Assembly: GCA_964617665.1 (NCBI GenBank)
Contig: CAZUAH010000069.1
Span: 1-40,094, forward strand
DNA from: JADHUC01 sp964617665
GTDB taxonomy: Bacteria > Planctomycetota > Planctomycetia > Pirellulales > Pirellulaceae
DNA: 40,094 nt
Direction of reading: 5' to 3'
Below, piece after piece: positions 7,207 to 16,412 of the stretch. Positions within the stretch are counted from its first letter, which is position 1. Each line of letters begins with the position of its first letter. A model generated the notes under the pieces. That model was given only the letters and a program-made list of their open reading frames with translations. It was not told the DNA's origin and did not search any database. Both the position numbers and the translations under genes were made by a program.

Positions 7207-9417
7207 ATGGCCAAGGACCAAGACGCGGGGCAAGGTCGTTTTGCACACAGAAATGGTGAAATTGCCAGCGAGTTGACCGCTCAGGCGTTGTATGACAAGT
7301 GTCTGGCGTTGTCAAACAATCTGTGGTGGACGTGGCATCCGGAAGTCCACAGCCTGTTTCGCGATTTGGATCCCATACGCTGGAGGCAATTGGATCACAA
7401 CCCGATCGCGTTGCTGAGCGAGTTCACGCCGGAACGTCTGTCGGGCCGCGCCGCGGAAATGGTCCTACACAGCCGGATCAACTATCACTACCGGCGGCTA
7501 AGAGAGTACCTGTCGGAAACGCGAAAGGCGTGGGGCACAACAAGTGCCGGCATTCTCGGAGCTATGCCCGTCGCGTATTTCTCGGCAGAATTCGGCATTC
7601 ACGAGTCTATTCCCATCTATTCTGGCGGCTTGGGAGTACTCTCAGGCGACCATGTGAAGGCTGCCAGTGGCTTGGCCGTGCCGTTGGTCGGTGTCGGTCT
7701 GTATTACAGCCAAGGCTATTTCAAACAGCACTTAAACTCCGACGGGTACCAGGAGCAAGAGTATCTGGAAACGAAGGTAGCGAACCTCCCGATGGAACCG
7801 GCTGTCGACGCGGACGGAAAGCCAATAATGGTCAGCATCGACACGCGGACGGGCAGTCTGCATGCGAAGGTCTGGTTGATGCACGTCGGCCGCGTGAAAC
7901 TGTACTTGCTGGATTGCGACGTCGCGGGGAACCAACCCGATGATCGACGTTTGACCAGCCGTCTCTATGGCGGCGACAAACGAACTCGAATCCGTCAAGA
8001 ACTGGTGCTCGGCATCGGCGGCGTCAAAGCGCTCAAAGCCCTGGGGATCACGCCAGGCGTGTATCACTTGAACGAAGGGCACAGTGCGTTTGGCCCTCTG
8101 GAAGTCATCCGCGAACGCATGCACGAAGACGGTTTGCCGTTTGACGAAGCGTTGCGGCAGGTCGCCCGCCGAACGGTCTTTACGACACACACGCCTGTAG
8201 CGGCAGGACATGACTTCTTCCATGCTGGTCTGGTGGAAGAGCACCTGGGGCCGCTCCGCGACCAATTGGGCATCCCCTACGAGCAACTGGTGGGGCTAGG
8301 CCGTGTCGATCCGCAGAACGAACACGAGGAGTTCTGTATGACCGTGTTGGGGCTCAAGTTATCTCGCCGAGCGAATTCTGTCAGCCAACTTCATGGGCAT
8401 ATTTCGCGCCGAATGTGGGCCCATCTCTGGCCGTGGCGGGTCGAGGAGGAGATCCCCATCGGACACATCACCAACGGTGTCCACGTCCCCAGTTGGTTGG
8501 CGTGGCAAATGCGGCAGCTGTACGATCGCCATTTTCCAGAGCGATGGATCACGGTAATGGGCGAGCCCGAAGTTTGGCAGTACATACACAATGTCGATCC
8601 TGGTGAGCTGTGGGAAGCGCACAATGCGCTCAAGAACTTGCTGCTGTCGTTTGTACGCCGTCGCGTGAGCCGCCAATGTCGTCGCCGAGGTGAGAGTGAC
8701 GAAGTGGTGGAAGCAGCCAGAACAATGCTGAACCCCAGCATCCTGACAATCGGCTTCGGCCGCCGATTCGCCACGTACAAGCGTGCCACGCTGCTCTTCA
8801 ACGATCCGGACCGTTTGGACGCCATGCTGAACGATCGCGAACGCCCCGTTCAGTTGATTTTTGCGGGCAAAGCGCATCCGCGAGATGAGGAAGGTAAGCA
8901 GTTTGTCCGGGCAATCGCCAACGCCAGGCATGATCCACGTTTCAAGGACCGTGTGGCATTTGTCGAGGACTACGACATCAATGTCTGTCGCCACATGATA
9001 CAGGGCGTCGATGTGTGGCTAAACAATCCTCGACGTCCGTTGGAGGCGTCCGGCACTAGCGGCCAGAAGGCGGTGCTGAACGGCGGTCTCAACTTGTCGA
9101 TCCTGGACGGTTGGTGGGCCGAGGCCTATGACGGCTCGAACGGCTTTGCCATCGGAAAGGGCAGAAGCCATCAATCCGCTGAGGAGACGGACGCACGCGA
9201 TGCGGAGTTTCTCTATGCCGCACTGGAAGATGAGGTCATCCCTACGTTTTACGACCGCGATTTGGACGGTCTTCCGCGCGGATGGATTCAAATGATGATG
9301 AATTCCATTGGCACTCTGGCGTGGCGGTTTAGCGCCCATCGCATGGTCATGGACTACACTCGGACAATGTACGTGCCGGCGGCCGGAGGGCTCAGTTGCG
9401 ACATGTCGAGGCGTTAG
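7207..9417 (+). CDS. glgP: Alpha-glucan (glycogen) phosphorylase, short bacterial type
   Basis: This PLP enzyme releases glucose 1-phosphate from glycogen or maltodextrins in the cytoplasm. The 736-aa protein belongs to the shorter alpha-glucan phosphorylase family. Motifs in order: the N-terminal NNLWWTWHPE, then PVAYFSAEFGIHESIPIYSG and GGLGVLSGDHVKAASGL, YHLNEGHSAF, and TTHTPVAAGHD. The C-terminal half has the Rossmann motif and the PLP site region EASGTSGQKAVLNGG, where the Lys is the expected cofactor ligand. The start at 7207 is set by AAGGAAGGG; a frame extension 8 codons upstream lacks a site. It stands alone, with no glgA, glgB or glgX next to it. A 7-bp GC-rich hairpin without a T-run lies 16 bp after the stop (9434-9452). 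Confidence 0.96.
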   Translation: MAKDQDAGQGRFAHRNGEIASELTAQALYDKCLALSNNLWWTWHPEVHSLFRDLDPIRWRQLDHNPIALLSEFTPERLSGRAAEMVLHSRINYHYRRLREYLSETRKAWGTTSAGILGAMPVAYFSAEFGIHESIPIYSGGLGVLSGDHVKAASGLAVPLVGVGLYYSQGYFKQHLNSDGYQEQEYLETKVANLPMEPAVDADGKPIMVSIDTRTGSLHAKVWLMHVGRVKLYLLDCDVAGNQPDDRRLTSRLYGGDKRTRIRQELVLGIGGVKALKALGITPGVYHLNEGHSAFGPLEVIRERMHEDGLPFDEALRQVARRTVFTTHTPVAAGHDFFHAGLVEEHLGPLRDQLGIPYEQLVGLGRVDPQNEHEEFCMTVLGLKLSRRANSVSQLHGHISRRMWAHLWPWRVEEEIPIGHITNGVHVPSWLAWQMRQLYDRHFPERWITVMGEPEVWQYIHNVDPGELWEAHNALKNLLLSFVRRRVSRQCRRRGESDEVVEAARTMLNPSILTIGFGRRFATYKRATLLFNDPDRLDAMLNDRERPVQLIFAGKAHPRDEEGKQFVRAIANARHDPRFKDRVAFVEDYDINVCRHMIQGVDVWLNNPRRPLEASGTSGQKAVLNGGLNLSILDGWWAEAYDGSNGFAIGKGRSHQSAEETDARDAEFLYAALEDEVIPTFYDRDLDGLPRGWIQMMMNSIGTLAWRFSAHRMVMDYTRTMYVPAAGGLSCDMSRR

Positions 9418-9619
9418 CCTGCGATACGTCGCCGAGCGGGTCTCGCCCGCTCTGATGACGCGATTCGCCGTCCGGAGTGTGGGAAGGGGGCAACGCGCCT
9501 TCGAGAAAGTGTGACGTTGCGTTCTTGTGGGCCCGACTCACGGGGCCGGATTTCGCACGGACTTGCTCTGGCGGAATCTCCAATCACGCGATGTGGTGAA
9601 TATCAAACGGAGCTGACCT

Positions 9620-10708
9620 ATGCCGCGTTTTGCACAACGACGCGATCGCCTGCGCCGCCTACTTCGAAAGGCTGGTGCCGACGCGATCCTGGTTACCAAC
9701 TTCACGAACGTCACCTATCTTACAGGCTTCACTGGGGACGACAGCTTCCTTTTGCTAACGCCGAAGGACGCGATCGTGTTGAGCGATCCCCGGTACACGC
9801 AGCAGTTGGGTGAAGAATGCCCCGATGTCACATCGACGATCCGCCCTACGGGTACCGCGTTGATCGACACCGTCGCGAAAGTGATCAAGGCGGCTAAGGT
9901 CCGCACCTTGGCAATCGAAGGCGATTCGATGACGGTCTCTTTCTGCGGGGAGTTGACCGAGAAACTGCCGAAGGTGCAACTTGCTTCCACCAGGAATCTG
10001 GTAGAGCAGCTTCGCGAGATCAAGGACAAGGAGGAAGTGGCGGAAATTCGCGAGGCAATCAGGATCGCCGAACAGGCATTCGCCGTCGTGCGTGCATCGT
10101 TGCGGCCAGACAGGACGGAGAAAGAAATCGCCTGGGAACTGGAGAATCAAATCCGGCTTTTCGGCGGCACTCGATGCAGTTTTACACCAATCGTTGGCGT
10201 AGGCCCTCGTGGAGCCCTGCCTCACGCCACCCTATCGGACCATTGCGTGTCGGAGAGCGATTTCATTCTGATCGACTGGGGAGCCATAGGAAGGCTGTAC
10301 CTGAGCGACTTGACTCGTGTTCTGGTGACCGGTAGAATCTCGCCCAAACTTGAACGTATATATGGAGTTGTGCTCAGAGCACAACAGGCAGGCATCGCCG
10401 CAATCAAGCCCGGTGTGGGTGTGAACGAGGTAGATGCAGCCGCCCGAACGGTGATTGACGACGCTGGGTTCGGAAAGCGGTTTGGTCACGGCCTGGGGCA
10501 TGGGATCGGCTTAGAGATCCACGAGGCCCCCCTTTTTGCCGCCAATCAGAAGCGAAAGCTCAAGGCCGGCATGGTGGTCACCGTGGAACCGGGCATCTAT
10601 CTACCAGGTTGGGGTGGCGTGCGTATCGAGGATGATGTATTAGTGACACGGACGGGTCATGAAGTACTCAGCAGCGTCCCCAAGGAATTCTGCGACTGCG
10701 TACTTTAG
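9620..10708 (+). CDS. pepQ: M24B metallopeptidase, Xaa-Pro dipeptidase/aminopeptidase
   Basis: The 362-aa cytoplasmic peptidase cleaves next to proline. The N-terminal creatinase-like domain covers about 1-130 (NVTYLTGFTGDDSFLLL). The C-terminal pita-bread domain carries all five expected metal ligands: D219 (ILIDWGA), D230 (LSDLTR), H294 (HGLGHGIGLEIHEAP), E323 (TVEPGIYLPG) and E337 (VRIEDD). The length fits PepQ/YpdF-type enzymes rather than the longer PepP, but exact substrate preference cannot be read from sequence. It is followed, 110 bp on, by accB, with a nested hairpin and T-run between, a common neighbour pair in many bacteria where the peptidase precedes efp or accB. Confidence 0.93.
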   Translation: MPRFAQRRDRLRRLLRKAGADAILVTNFTNVTYLTGFTGDDSFLLLTPKDAIVLSDPRYTQQLGEECPDVTSTIRPTGTALIDTVAKVIKAAKVRTLAIEGDSMTVSFCGELTEKLPKVQLASTRNLVEQLREIKDKEEVAEIREAIRIAEQAFAVVRASLRPDRTEKEIAWELENQIRLFGGTRCSFTPIVGVGPRGALPHATLSDHCVSESDFILIDWGAIGRLYLSDLTRVLVTGRISPKLERIYGVVLRAQQAGIAAIKPGVGVNEVDAAARTVIDDAGFGKRFGHGLGHGIGLEIHEAPLFAANQKRKLKAGMVVTVEPGIYLPGWGGVRIEDDVLVTRTGHEVLSSVPKEFCDCVL

Positions 10709-10730
10709 GGATTCAAGTCCATTGGGTTTG

Positions 10731-10790
10731 CGGGGCGTGTGCTACAGGCATCTCTGAGATGTGCTTGTTGTTCACGCCCCGAGCTTTTTT
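10731..10790 (+). terminator. Nested hairpin with T-run between peptidase gene and accB
   Basis: The outer stem CGGGGCGTG (10731-10739) pairs with CACGCCCCG (10773-10781). An inner stem CATC/GATG sits within the 33-nt loop. AGC and six T residues follow (10785-10790). It ends 28 nt before the accB ATG, so it could terminate the peptidase transcript or act as an attenuator of accBC. Confidence 0.55.
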
Positions 10791-10818
10791 CTGGGGCCAC
10801 CGCCAGTCGGAGAAAGCC

Positions 10819-11313
10819 ATGGCAAAGTCGGAGCTGAATGAAAACGACGTTTTTGACATCAAGCAGATTCGCCGGCTGATCGAGCTGATGAAGGAACACG
10901 ACCTCGGCGAGATCGACCTGCGGCAAGCCAGTCAGCGAATCCGCCTCTGCCGTGGTGGCCCAGTCGAAACACCCGGGGCGGCGGGGGCTCCGCCCGCTGC
11001 CCCTCCTGCTGCAATGCAGACGCCGCCGGTGACCGACGCATCTGAAACACCTGAAGAGTCTGAAGAGCACATTGCCTATATCAAGAGTCCAATGGTGGGA
11101 ACGTTCTATTCCAGAGCGAACCCCAACTCCGATCCTTACATCAGAGTTGGCGATCATGTGGAGCCAGAAACGACGGTCTGCATTGTCGAAGCGATGAAGG
11201 TGTTCAACGAGATCCCTGCCGAGATCAGTGGACGCATTCTGGCTATGCTTGTCGAAGAGGAGGAATCGGTCGACTACGGCAAGCCGCTCTTTAAGGTCGA
11301 CACAAGCAAATGA
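10819..11313 (+). CDS. accB: Acetyl-CoA carboxylase biotin carboxyl carrier protein
   Basis: The 164-aa BCCP carries the biotin that shuttles carboxyl groups between biotin carboxylase and carboxyltransferase in the first step of fatty acid synthesis. The N-terminal helix-rich segment (VFDIKQIRRLIELMKEHDLG) is typical. An Ala/Pro linker follows (about 51-72), then the biotinyl domain (YIKSPMVGTFYSR) with the biotin attachment motif EAMKV at 124-128, the modified Lys being K127. The ATG at 10819 follows TCGGAGAAAGCC. An in-frame ATG 20 codons earlier would run through the terminator T-run, so it was rejected. accC begins 17 nt after the stop, so the two form an operon. accA and accD are elsewhere. 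Confidence 0.97.
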   Translation: MAKSELNENDVFDIKQIRRLIELMKEHDLGEIDLRQASQRIRLCRGGPVETPGAAGAPPAAPPAAMQTPPVTDASETPEESEEHIAYIKSPMVGTFYSRANPNSDPYIRVGDHVEPETTVCIVEAMKVFNEIPAEISGRILAMLVEEEESVDYGKPLFKVDTSK

Positions 11314-11330
11314 CGTGATATGTTGCCGAT

Positions 11331-12674
11331 ATGTATAAACGCATTCTAATCGCGAATCGTGGCGAGATCGCTCTCCGCATCATCCGGGCATGCCGCGAGA
11401 TGGGCGTCGAGACGGTGGCCGTCTACAGTGATGCTGACCGTGGCAGCGCATACTTGGATCTGGCGGACGAGGCGTACTGCATTGGTCCGGCAAAGAGCGC
11501 ACTGAGTTACCTGAAGACCGATCGAGTGATCAGCGCCGCAGAAGTGGGCAACGTCGAAGCTATACACCCTGGTTATGGCTTCCTGGCGGAAAACGCTCAT
11601 TTCAACGAGATCTGCCGAAGCTGCAAGATCGATTTCATCGGGCCATCCCCAGAAGCGATGGAAAAGCTGGGCGACAAGAACCAAGCTCGCGCCATCGCTC
11701 GCCAAGCCGATGTACCCGTCGTACCGGGAAGCCCGGGGCTTCTGCAGAACGAGGCGGAAGCGCTGCAAGTTGCCCACGAAATCGGGTTTCCAGTTCTTAT
11801 CAAGGCCACGGCTGGCGGCGGCGGGAAAGGCATGCGCGTGGCAGCCAACGACTTGTCGTTGAAGACGGCGCTGTCCCAGGCGCAGACAGAAGCCAAGGCT
11901 GCCTTTGGCAATGCGGGCGTGTACCTGGAGAAACTGATCGAGCGGCCGCGCCACGTCGAAGTGCAGATGCTGGCAGACCACCATGGTAACGTGGTCCATT
12001 TGTGGGAACGTGAATGTTCTACCCAACGCCGCCATCAGAAGTTGATCGAGGAGAGCCCGGCACCGAATCTGCCCGACGAGGCTCGGCAGGCCATGTGCGA
12101 AGCAGCGGTTCGATTGGTCAAGTCAGCCGACTACACGAATGCAGGCACAGTCGAGTTTGTCGTGGATCAGGACAGCAACTTCTACTTCATCGAATTGAAT
12201 GCGCGCATTCAGGTCGAGCACCCGGTGACGGAGATGGTGACCGGCGTGGACCTGATCAAGTCTCAAATCATGGTTGCGGCCGGCCAGGAATTGCCGTTCA
12301 CGCAGGAAGACATCCGCAGCAGCGGCGTGGCAATCGAATGTCGCATCAACGCGGAGAATCCGGATCGTAATTTCCAGCCGAACCCCGGCACGATCGAAGA
12401 GATCTTTGCACCGGGCGGCCTTGGCGTGCGATTCGAAACACACGTCCATCCCGGCTACACCGTTCCTCCGCACTATGATTCCATGATCGGTAAGCTGATC
12501 GTCCATCAGCCGACGCGCGCGGACGCCATCGCGTGCATGCTTCGCGCCCTGGACGAGCTACGGGTCAAGGGAATTCATACGACAGCGCCATTCCACAAGC
12601 GGATTCTGACGCATAGCACGTTTGTCGAGGGCCACGTCGACACGGGCTTCGTCGAGCGTACTTGGCTCTCGTGA
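11331..12674 (+). CDS. accC: Acetyl-CoA carboxylase, biotin carboxylase subunit
   Basis: The 447-aa length matches E. coli AccC (449 aa). This ATP-grasp enzyme carboxylates biotin on AccB using ATP and bicarbonate. The N-terminal biotin carboxylase domain has KRILIANRGEIALRIIRA and IHPGYGFLAENA. The ATP-grasp glycine loop KATAGGGGKGMR lies at about 158-169. The catalytic stretch ELNARIQVEHPVTEMVTG supplies the conserved Arg. The C-terminal domain contains ECRINAENP and VPPHYDSMIGKL. It is the second gene of the accBC operon and ends 45 bp before the convergent glycosyltransferase gene. No terminator was recognised in that gap. Confidence 0.98.
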   Translation: MYKRILIANRGEIALRIIRACREMGVETVAVYSDADRGSAYLDLADEAYCIGPAKSALSYLKTDRVISAAEVGNVEAIHPGYGFLAENAHFNEICRSCKIDFIGPSPEAMEKLGDKNQARAIARQADVPVVPGSPGLLQNEAEALQVAHEIGFPVLIKATAGGGGKGMRVAANDLSLKTALSQAQTEAKAAFGNAGVYLEKLIERPRHVEVQMLADHHGNVVHLWERECSTQRRHQKLIEESPAPNLPDEARQAMCEAAVRLVKSADYTNAGTVEFVVDQDSNFYFIELNARIQVEHPVTEMVTGVDLIKSQIMVAAGQELPFTQEDIRSSGVAIECRINAENPDRNFQPNPGTIEEIFAPGGLGVRFETHVHPGYTVPPHYDSMIGKLIVHQPTRADAIACMLRALDELRVKGIHTTAPFHKRILTHSTFVEGHVDTGFVERTWLS

Positions 12675-12719
12675 CGATGTCACTTCTGATGTCGCAGCGG
12701 ACGACCTGCGCACCACAAG

Positions 12720-13679
12720 CTAATCCCGCCCGGCATTGGCATAGCATGATAGATCGCCGGAGTAGCAACACAAAGATACTGCCGGAACGAGCCTCGGTAA
12801 TCCGCGAACCAAACGGGAGAGGCGCGATCGCCGTGGTTGGCCTGCTGGCGTCGATCCCAGATAGAACTCGCGAACAACTTGTCGGCGGAATGCTCGTTGC
12901 CACTGCTGCACGTAGACTGCTGGAAAACGATCGCGGAACTCGTCAGACTTCATTAGATATTCCGCACGGGCAATGATGTCGAGGATGGCTCGAGGTCTTG
13001 CGCCGGCCTGCTGGCTGTAGCTTCCTTCGAGCCTGCGAAATCGCGCGACTTCGTCCGGCAGATAGCATGCTCCGTATTTCAGGCCGATGGCGCGAACGGC
13101 AAAAGTGTCGGACCACGAGCCAAGTTCGTCCCGGTAGCCACCCACCTCCATCAGCGCGTCCCTCCGATAGATCGTGCCGCTGCAGGCCGAATGCGACGGA
13201 AGCTCGACCATCAGGTACTCTTGCATGAAACGTTCGGGGGCTGCATACAGCGGTTCGTTCCATTGCCGAACGCTAATCCGATCGACCGGTTGTCCTTGTG
13301 GATCAACGATGCCGACGACGCCAAAAACCAATCCGGCCTCGGGATGTTGTTCCACAATTCGCATGGCCCGCTCGAAAAAGCCGGTTGACCGGATGTCGTC
13401 GGCTGCTGCGCCAAACACATAGTCTCCGCGGGCCTCGGCAAACAGACGTTGATGGGCGGCAACTACGCCTTGGTTGCTTTCGTGACGAATGAGACGAATG
13501 AACGGGAACCGTTCCAAATATGGGTCGATGACATCCAGGCTATTGTCGGTTGACGCGTCGTCCAGGATCAAGAACTCGTCCGGCGGCCGGGATTGCTCTG
13601 CAATGCTCTCGATGGCTTCGCACAGATAGCTGGCGTGATTATAGTTCGGCATCACAGCCGACAGTGTGGGAGCGGTCAT
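12720..13679 (-). CDS. Family 2 glycosyltransferase
   Basis: The 320-aa inverting glycosyltransferase has the GT-A fold of family GT2. It starts with LSAVMPNYNHASYL, followed by the nucleotide-binding LILDDASTDNS and the DxD-like metal site FGAAADDI near residue 90. The acceptor-side segment is YRRDALMEVGGYRDELGSWSD. The C-terminus is Arg-rich and basic, suited to lying on the inner membrane face. Start at 13679 (MTAPTLSAV) is chosen because the family begins there; the open frame extends 46 codons upstream without family resemblance. It diverges from the SGNH membrane protein gene across 97 bp and stands next to the surface-sugar operon. Donor and acceptor sugars are unknown. Confidence 0.92.
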   Translation of the reverse strand: MTAPTLSAVMPNYNHASYLCEAIESIAEQSRPPDEFLILDDASTDNSLDVIDPYLERFPFIRLIRHESNQGVVAAHQRLFAEARGDYVFGAAADDIRSTGFFERAMRIVEQHPEAGLVFGVVGIVDPQGQPVDRISVRQWNEPLYAAPERFMQEYLMVELPSHSACSGTIYRRDALMEVGGYRDELGSWSDTFAVRAIGLKYGACYLPDEVARFRRLEGSYSQQAGARPRAILDIIARAEYLMKSDEFRDRFPAVYVQQWQRAFRRQVVREFYLGSTPAGQPRRSRLSRLVRGLPRLVPAVSLCCYSGDLSCYANAGRD

Positions 13680-13718
13680 TGGTGGAATTCTCGGGAAAGG
13701 CTCAGTCTGCGAGGCCCG

Positions 13719-13748
13719 TCTTGGGGATCCTCCGCGAAATATGGCATA
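13719..13748 (+). promoter_or_regulatory. Possible promoter of the SGNH protein gene
   Basis: TTGGGG and CATAAT are separated by about 18 nt in the divergent gap. The -10 stretch TGGCATAATGCCGG resembles TGGCATAATCGCCGG just after thiE. The -35 is weak. Confidence 0.35.
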
Positions 13749-13776
13749 ATGCCGGGCAACGGGCAAGGCACAGACT

Positions 13777-15513
13777 GTGAGGCACGAGCGAGTGACTTTG
13801 GGCTGGTTGGAAACCAAACGACTTTTTCTGTTGGGCTACCTGCTTCTGTGGCCGCCCAGTCTGATGCTGTTGCTTCATAGAAGCGAGCAAGCGGACGTCG
13901 TCGGATGGTGGTCACGCCGTGTTTTCGTTCTGGTCGCTGCGGATCTGGCCGTGCTGCTGGCGGGCACAGTTTTGCTTTGGCGCGTGTGGAGTCGTGGTGG
14001 GCAATTAGTCGCACGATTTGAGGCGGCACTGCATGTGGTCAGACGCAAGCGTATTTTGCTCTGGACGATCGCATGGATGCCACCGGCCGGGCTGCTGGTT
14101 GGAGTTCTGTATCTGGCTCGGCTCAGTGTTCCTTTGAGTTTGGCGCTGCTGTGCAGTCTCACGTCCGCGTTTTTGCTCGTCTGTGTGTGGGAGCTTGCTT
14201 TGCTTTTTCCCGGCAAGCAGATGGCCGAGCAACGCAACCTACTCAAGAAACTGTCTCTGCTGGGTTTCTCTTTGGTCGTTACGTTGCTGACCGTCGAAGC
14301 CACCGGTTGGATTTTCCAGTGGCACCGATTCGCACTCTGGGATGTCAATCCCAAGAACATAGACGTACGGTTCCGCACCGACGCCTTCGACGTTCGCGTA
14401 GTCACCAATCGGCAGGGCCTGCGCGAACCGCACATGATTCCGCTCGAACCTGACGACGTACATCGCGTCGTCGTGGTTGGGGATTCGGTGACCTTCGGAT
14501 GGGGAGTCGAGTATGAGGACACCTACCCCAAGGTCGCTGAGCGCGTACTGGTCGGAGAATACGAACTGGCGGACGTGCAGATCATCAACATGGGGCGTGC
14601 TGGAGCTGAACCGAGCGACTACTTGACGTTTGTGCGGCGATACGCCGCGCAGTTGGAACCGACGATCATCGTCTTGGGATTTCTTGTCGGAAACGACTGT
14701 CCTATCTCGCCCCCCGCCAGGATCCGTACCGACGAAGAAATGAAATCCGCGTCGCGCAAGCGAATTGCGGACTCGTATCAACCGAGAGCCGAACGAATCA
14801 TCGAATCCTCCTGCGTGGCGAGCCTTCTCTATACGGGCTTGTACCAACCGCTGGGATCGCTGTCGTCCATGGCGTTGGAAGGGCGGCGAGGAGCTGTCTA
14901 CGGCGAACCGAACCCTTTGGCATCAGCTGCGCTGGAATCAGAACTGGACATCGCCAAGAATCCAGAGAGGTCCCGAGAGATACTCGAGCAACTTCAGCGC
15001 GAAGGTTGGATTGCCAAGGGGCTGCAATGGCGAGTTTCGCCTTGGTTGTTACGATCCGTCATGACGCATCCCAATGGTCCCGCAGATTCGCTGGTGACGC
15101 GCGCAGAGACCGCAGAGGCCATGCGACAGGAGTGGCGATTGTGCGAGGATGTTCTGCGCGAAACGAAACGAGTGGCAGAGGCGGCCGGGGCGGAACTTGT
15201 TGTCCTCGCAGTCCCTCATTCGCACGCAGTATCGCGCCGTTGGGTCCGTTTCTTAGGTGAACTGGGGTGTGATGTAAACGAAGAGATGACATCCACGCGG
15301 ACGATCAATGAGTGGCTTGCCGAGTTTGCTGACCGCGAGCAGATTCCGTGCATTGATCCGCTGGACCAGTTCCGCACCGCGTCGGAATCGGGCCAGCGGC
15401 TCTACTTCGACACGGACGATCACATGACGCCGCTTGGCCAGCATCTTCTGGGTGAAGCCCTTGCTGATGGACTCCTTGAGGCGGCGAATACGTTGAAAAG
15501 GACGGGGCCGTGA
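13777..15513 (+). CDS. Multi-spanning membrane protein with SGNH-hydrolase domain
   Basis: The 578-aa protein has about five membrane segments in its first ~175 residues (for example LFLLGYLLLWPPSLMLLL, VLVAADLAVLLAGTVLLW, LLVGVLYLARL and SLLGFSLVVTLLTVEATGW). A large C-terminal domain, probably periplasmic, follows. That domain carries SGNH motifs: nucleophile S237 in VVVGDSVTFGWG, the Gly block NMGRAGAEPSDY, Asn in FLVGND, and the D/H block TDDHMTPLGQHLL near 546-558. Such domains hydrolyse or transfer acyl groups on cell-surface carbohydrates. The start is GTG at 13777; a second GTG at 13792 is possible. The stop overlaps the next start by 4 nt (GTGA), so it is translationally coupled to the RmlD-like reductase, supporting a role in surface polysaccharide work. 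Substrate unknown. Confidence 0.82.
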   Translation: MRHERVTLGWLETKRLFLLGYLLLWPPSLMLLLHRSEQADVVGWWSRRVFVLVAADLAVLLAGTVLLWRVWSRGGQLVARFEAALHVVRRKRILLWTIAWMPPAGLLVGVLYLARLSVPLSLALLCSLTSAFLLVCVWELALLFPGKQMAEQRNLLKKLSLLGFSLVVTLLTVEATGWIFQWHRFALWDVNPKNIDVRFRTDAFDVRVVTNRQGLREPHMIPLEPDDVHRVVVVGDSVTFGWGVEYEDTYPKVAERVLVGEYELADVQIINMGRAGAEPSDYLTFVRRYAAQLEPTIIVLGFLVGNDCPISPPARIRTDEEMKSASRKRIADSYQPRAERIIESSCVASLLYTGLYQPLGSLSSMALEGRRGAVYGEPNPLASAALESELDIAKNPERSREILEQLQREGWIAKGLQWRVSPWLLRSVMTHPNGPADSLVTRAETAEAMRQEWRLCEDVLRETKRVAEAAGAELVVLAVPHSHAVSRRWVRFLGELGCDVNEEMTSTRTINEWLAEFADREQIPCIDPLDQFRTASESGQRLYFDTDDHMTPLGQHLLGEALADGLLEAANTLKRTGP

Positions 15514-16391
15514 GCCAAGAGCCTAAAATCCTGGTCGTCGGCGGAGACAGCACGATTGGGAACGCGTTGGCCGAGACACTCCAGCAACGCGGTGAATTCG
15601 TGTGGCGAACAAGCCGCAGGGCCAGTTCGCTCGGCCCACACGTACAGTTCCTTGACCTCGACGAGGAATCGGCGAAGTGGCGGTTACCAGATGCGGTTGA
15701 CATCGCGTACCTGTGCACCGGTGTAACATCGTTGAAGAACTGCCGCGAGGATCGAGAGAACAGCCGACGCACCAACGTCGATCAGACCTTGACGCTGGCA
15801 AGAATGCTGATCGATCGTCACGCATTCGTGGTGTTCCTCTCGACCAACCTAGTGTTTGATGGCTCTGTGGCCTTTCGCAATCCAGACGACGCGACGTGTC
15901 CTTGTACGGAGTATGGTCGCCAGAAAGCGGCGGTGGAAAAAGCTCTCATGGGGTACGGAAACCGCGTGGGGATCGTACGTCTGTCAAAGGTCGTGCCTCC
16001 CGACTTCTCCCTTATTCGTCAGTGGAGCGATGCGCTCTGTCAAGATCGCCCGGTGAATCCGTTTTCCGACATGGTGATGTCGCCGGTTACTCTGTTGGTC
16101 GCTGTGTCGGTCGTGATTGCGGTAGGCGAAGCTCGCTACGCGGGAATTACCCAGTACTCCGCAGACAGCGACGTGACCTATCATGAGGTGACGCAACGTC
16201 TTGCGCGCCGTCTCGGAGCAGATGATCGTTTGGTTCAGCCGCGACGGGCGGCGGACTCCGGTGAGACAATCGAGCACGCGCCATCACATACAACGCTAGA
16301 TTCGGAGAGAGCTCGACGGGACTTGGGCATCTCGCCGCCCAGCGTGTGGGTCACGGTGGACTGGTTGTTCGAACGATTGGGTACTCCTTGA
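15510..16391 (+). CDS. RmlD-like NAD(P)-dependent sugar reductase (SDR)
   Basis: The 293-aa protein is of the extended SDR/RmlD type. It has a Rossmann motif at the N-terminus (ILVVGGDSTIGNAL), a Ser/Thr position in VVFLSTNLVFDG and the catalytic YxxxK in EYGRQKAAVEKAL. A C-terminal RRDLGI segment resembles the RmlD/GalE tail. RmlD reduces dTDP-4-dehydrorhamnose; this protein is divergent, so a different 4-keto sugar is equally possible. The GTG start lies inside the stop of the SGNH gene, giving a two-gene operon. It converges with the methyltransferase gene (21 bp between stops) at the end of the nine-gene sugar operon, and the two transcripts probably serve the same pathway. Confidence 0.85.
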   Translation: MSQEPKILVVGGDSTIGNALAETLQQRGEFVWRTSRRASSLGPHVQFLDLDEESAKWRLPDAVDIAYLCTGVTSLKNCREDRENSRRTNVDQTLTLARMLIDRHAFVVFLSTNLVFDGSVAFRNPDDATCPCTEYGRQKAAVEKALMGYGNRVGIVRLSKVVPPDFSLIRQWSDALCQDRPVNPFSDMVMSPVTLLVAVSVVIAVGEARYAGITQYSADSDVTYHEVTQRLARRLGADDRLVQPRRAADSGETIEHAPSHTTLDSERARRDLGISPPSVWVTVDWLFERLGTP

Positions 16392-16412
16392 GCAACGGCA
16401 TCGGCGCCGCGT

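Noticed and set aside
9434..9452. Terminator after glgP
   Set aside because: GAGCGGG/CCCGCTC forms a 7-bp hairpin but no T-run follows on either strand.
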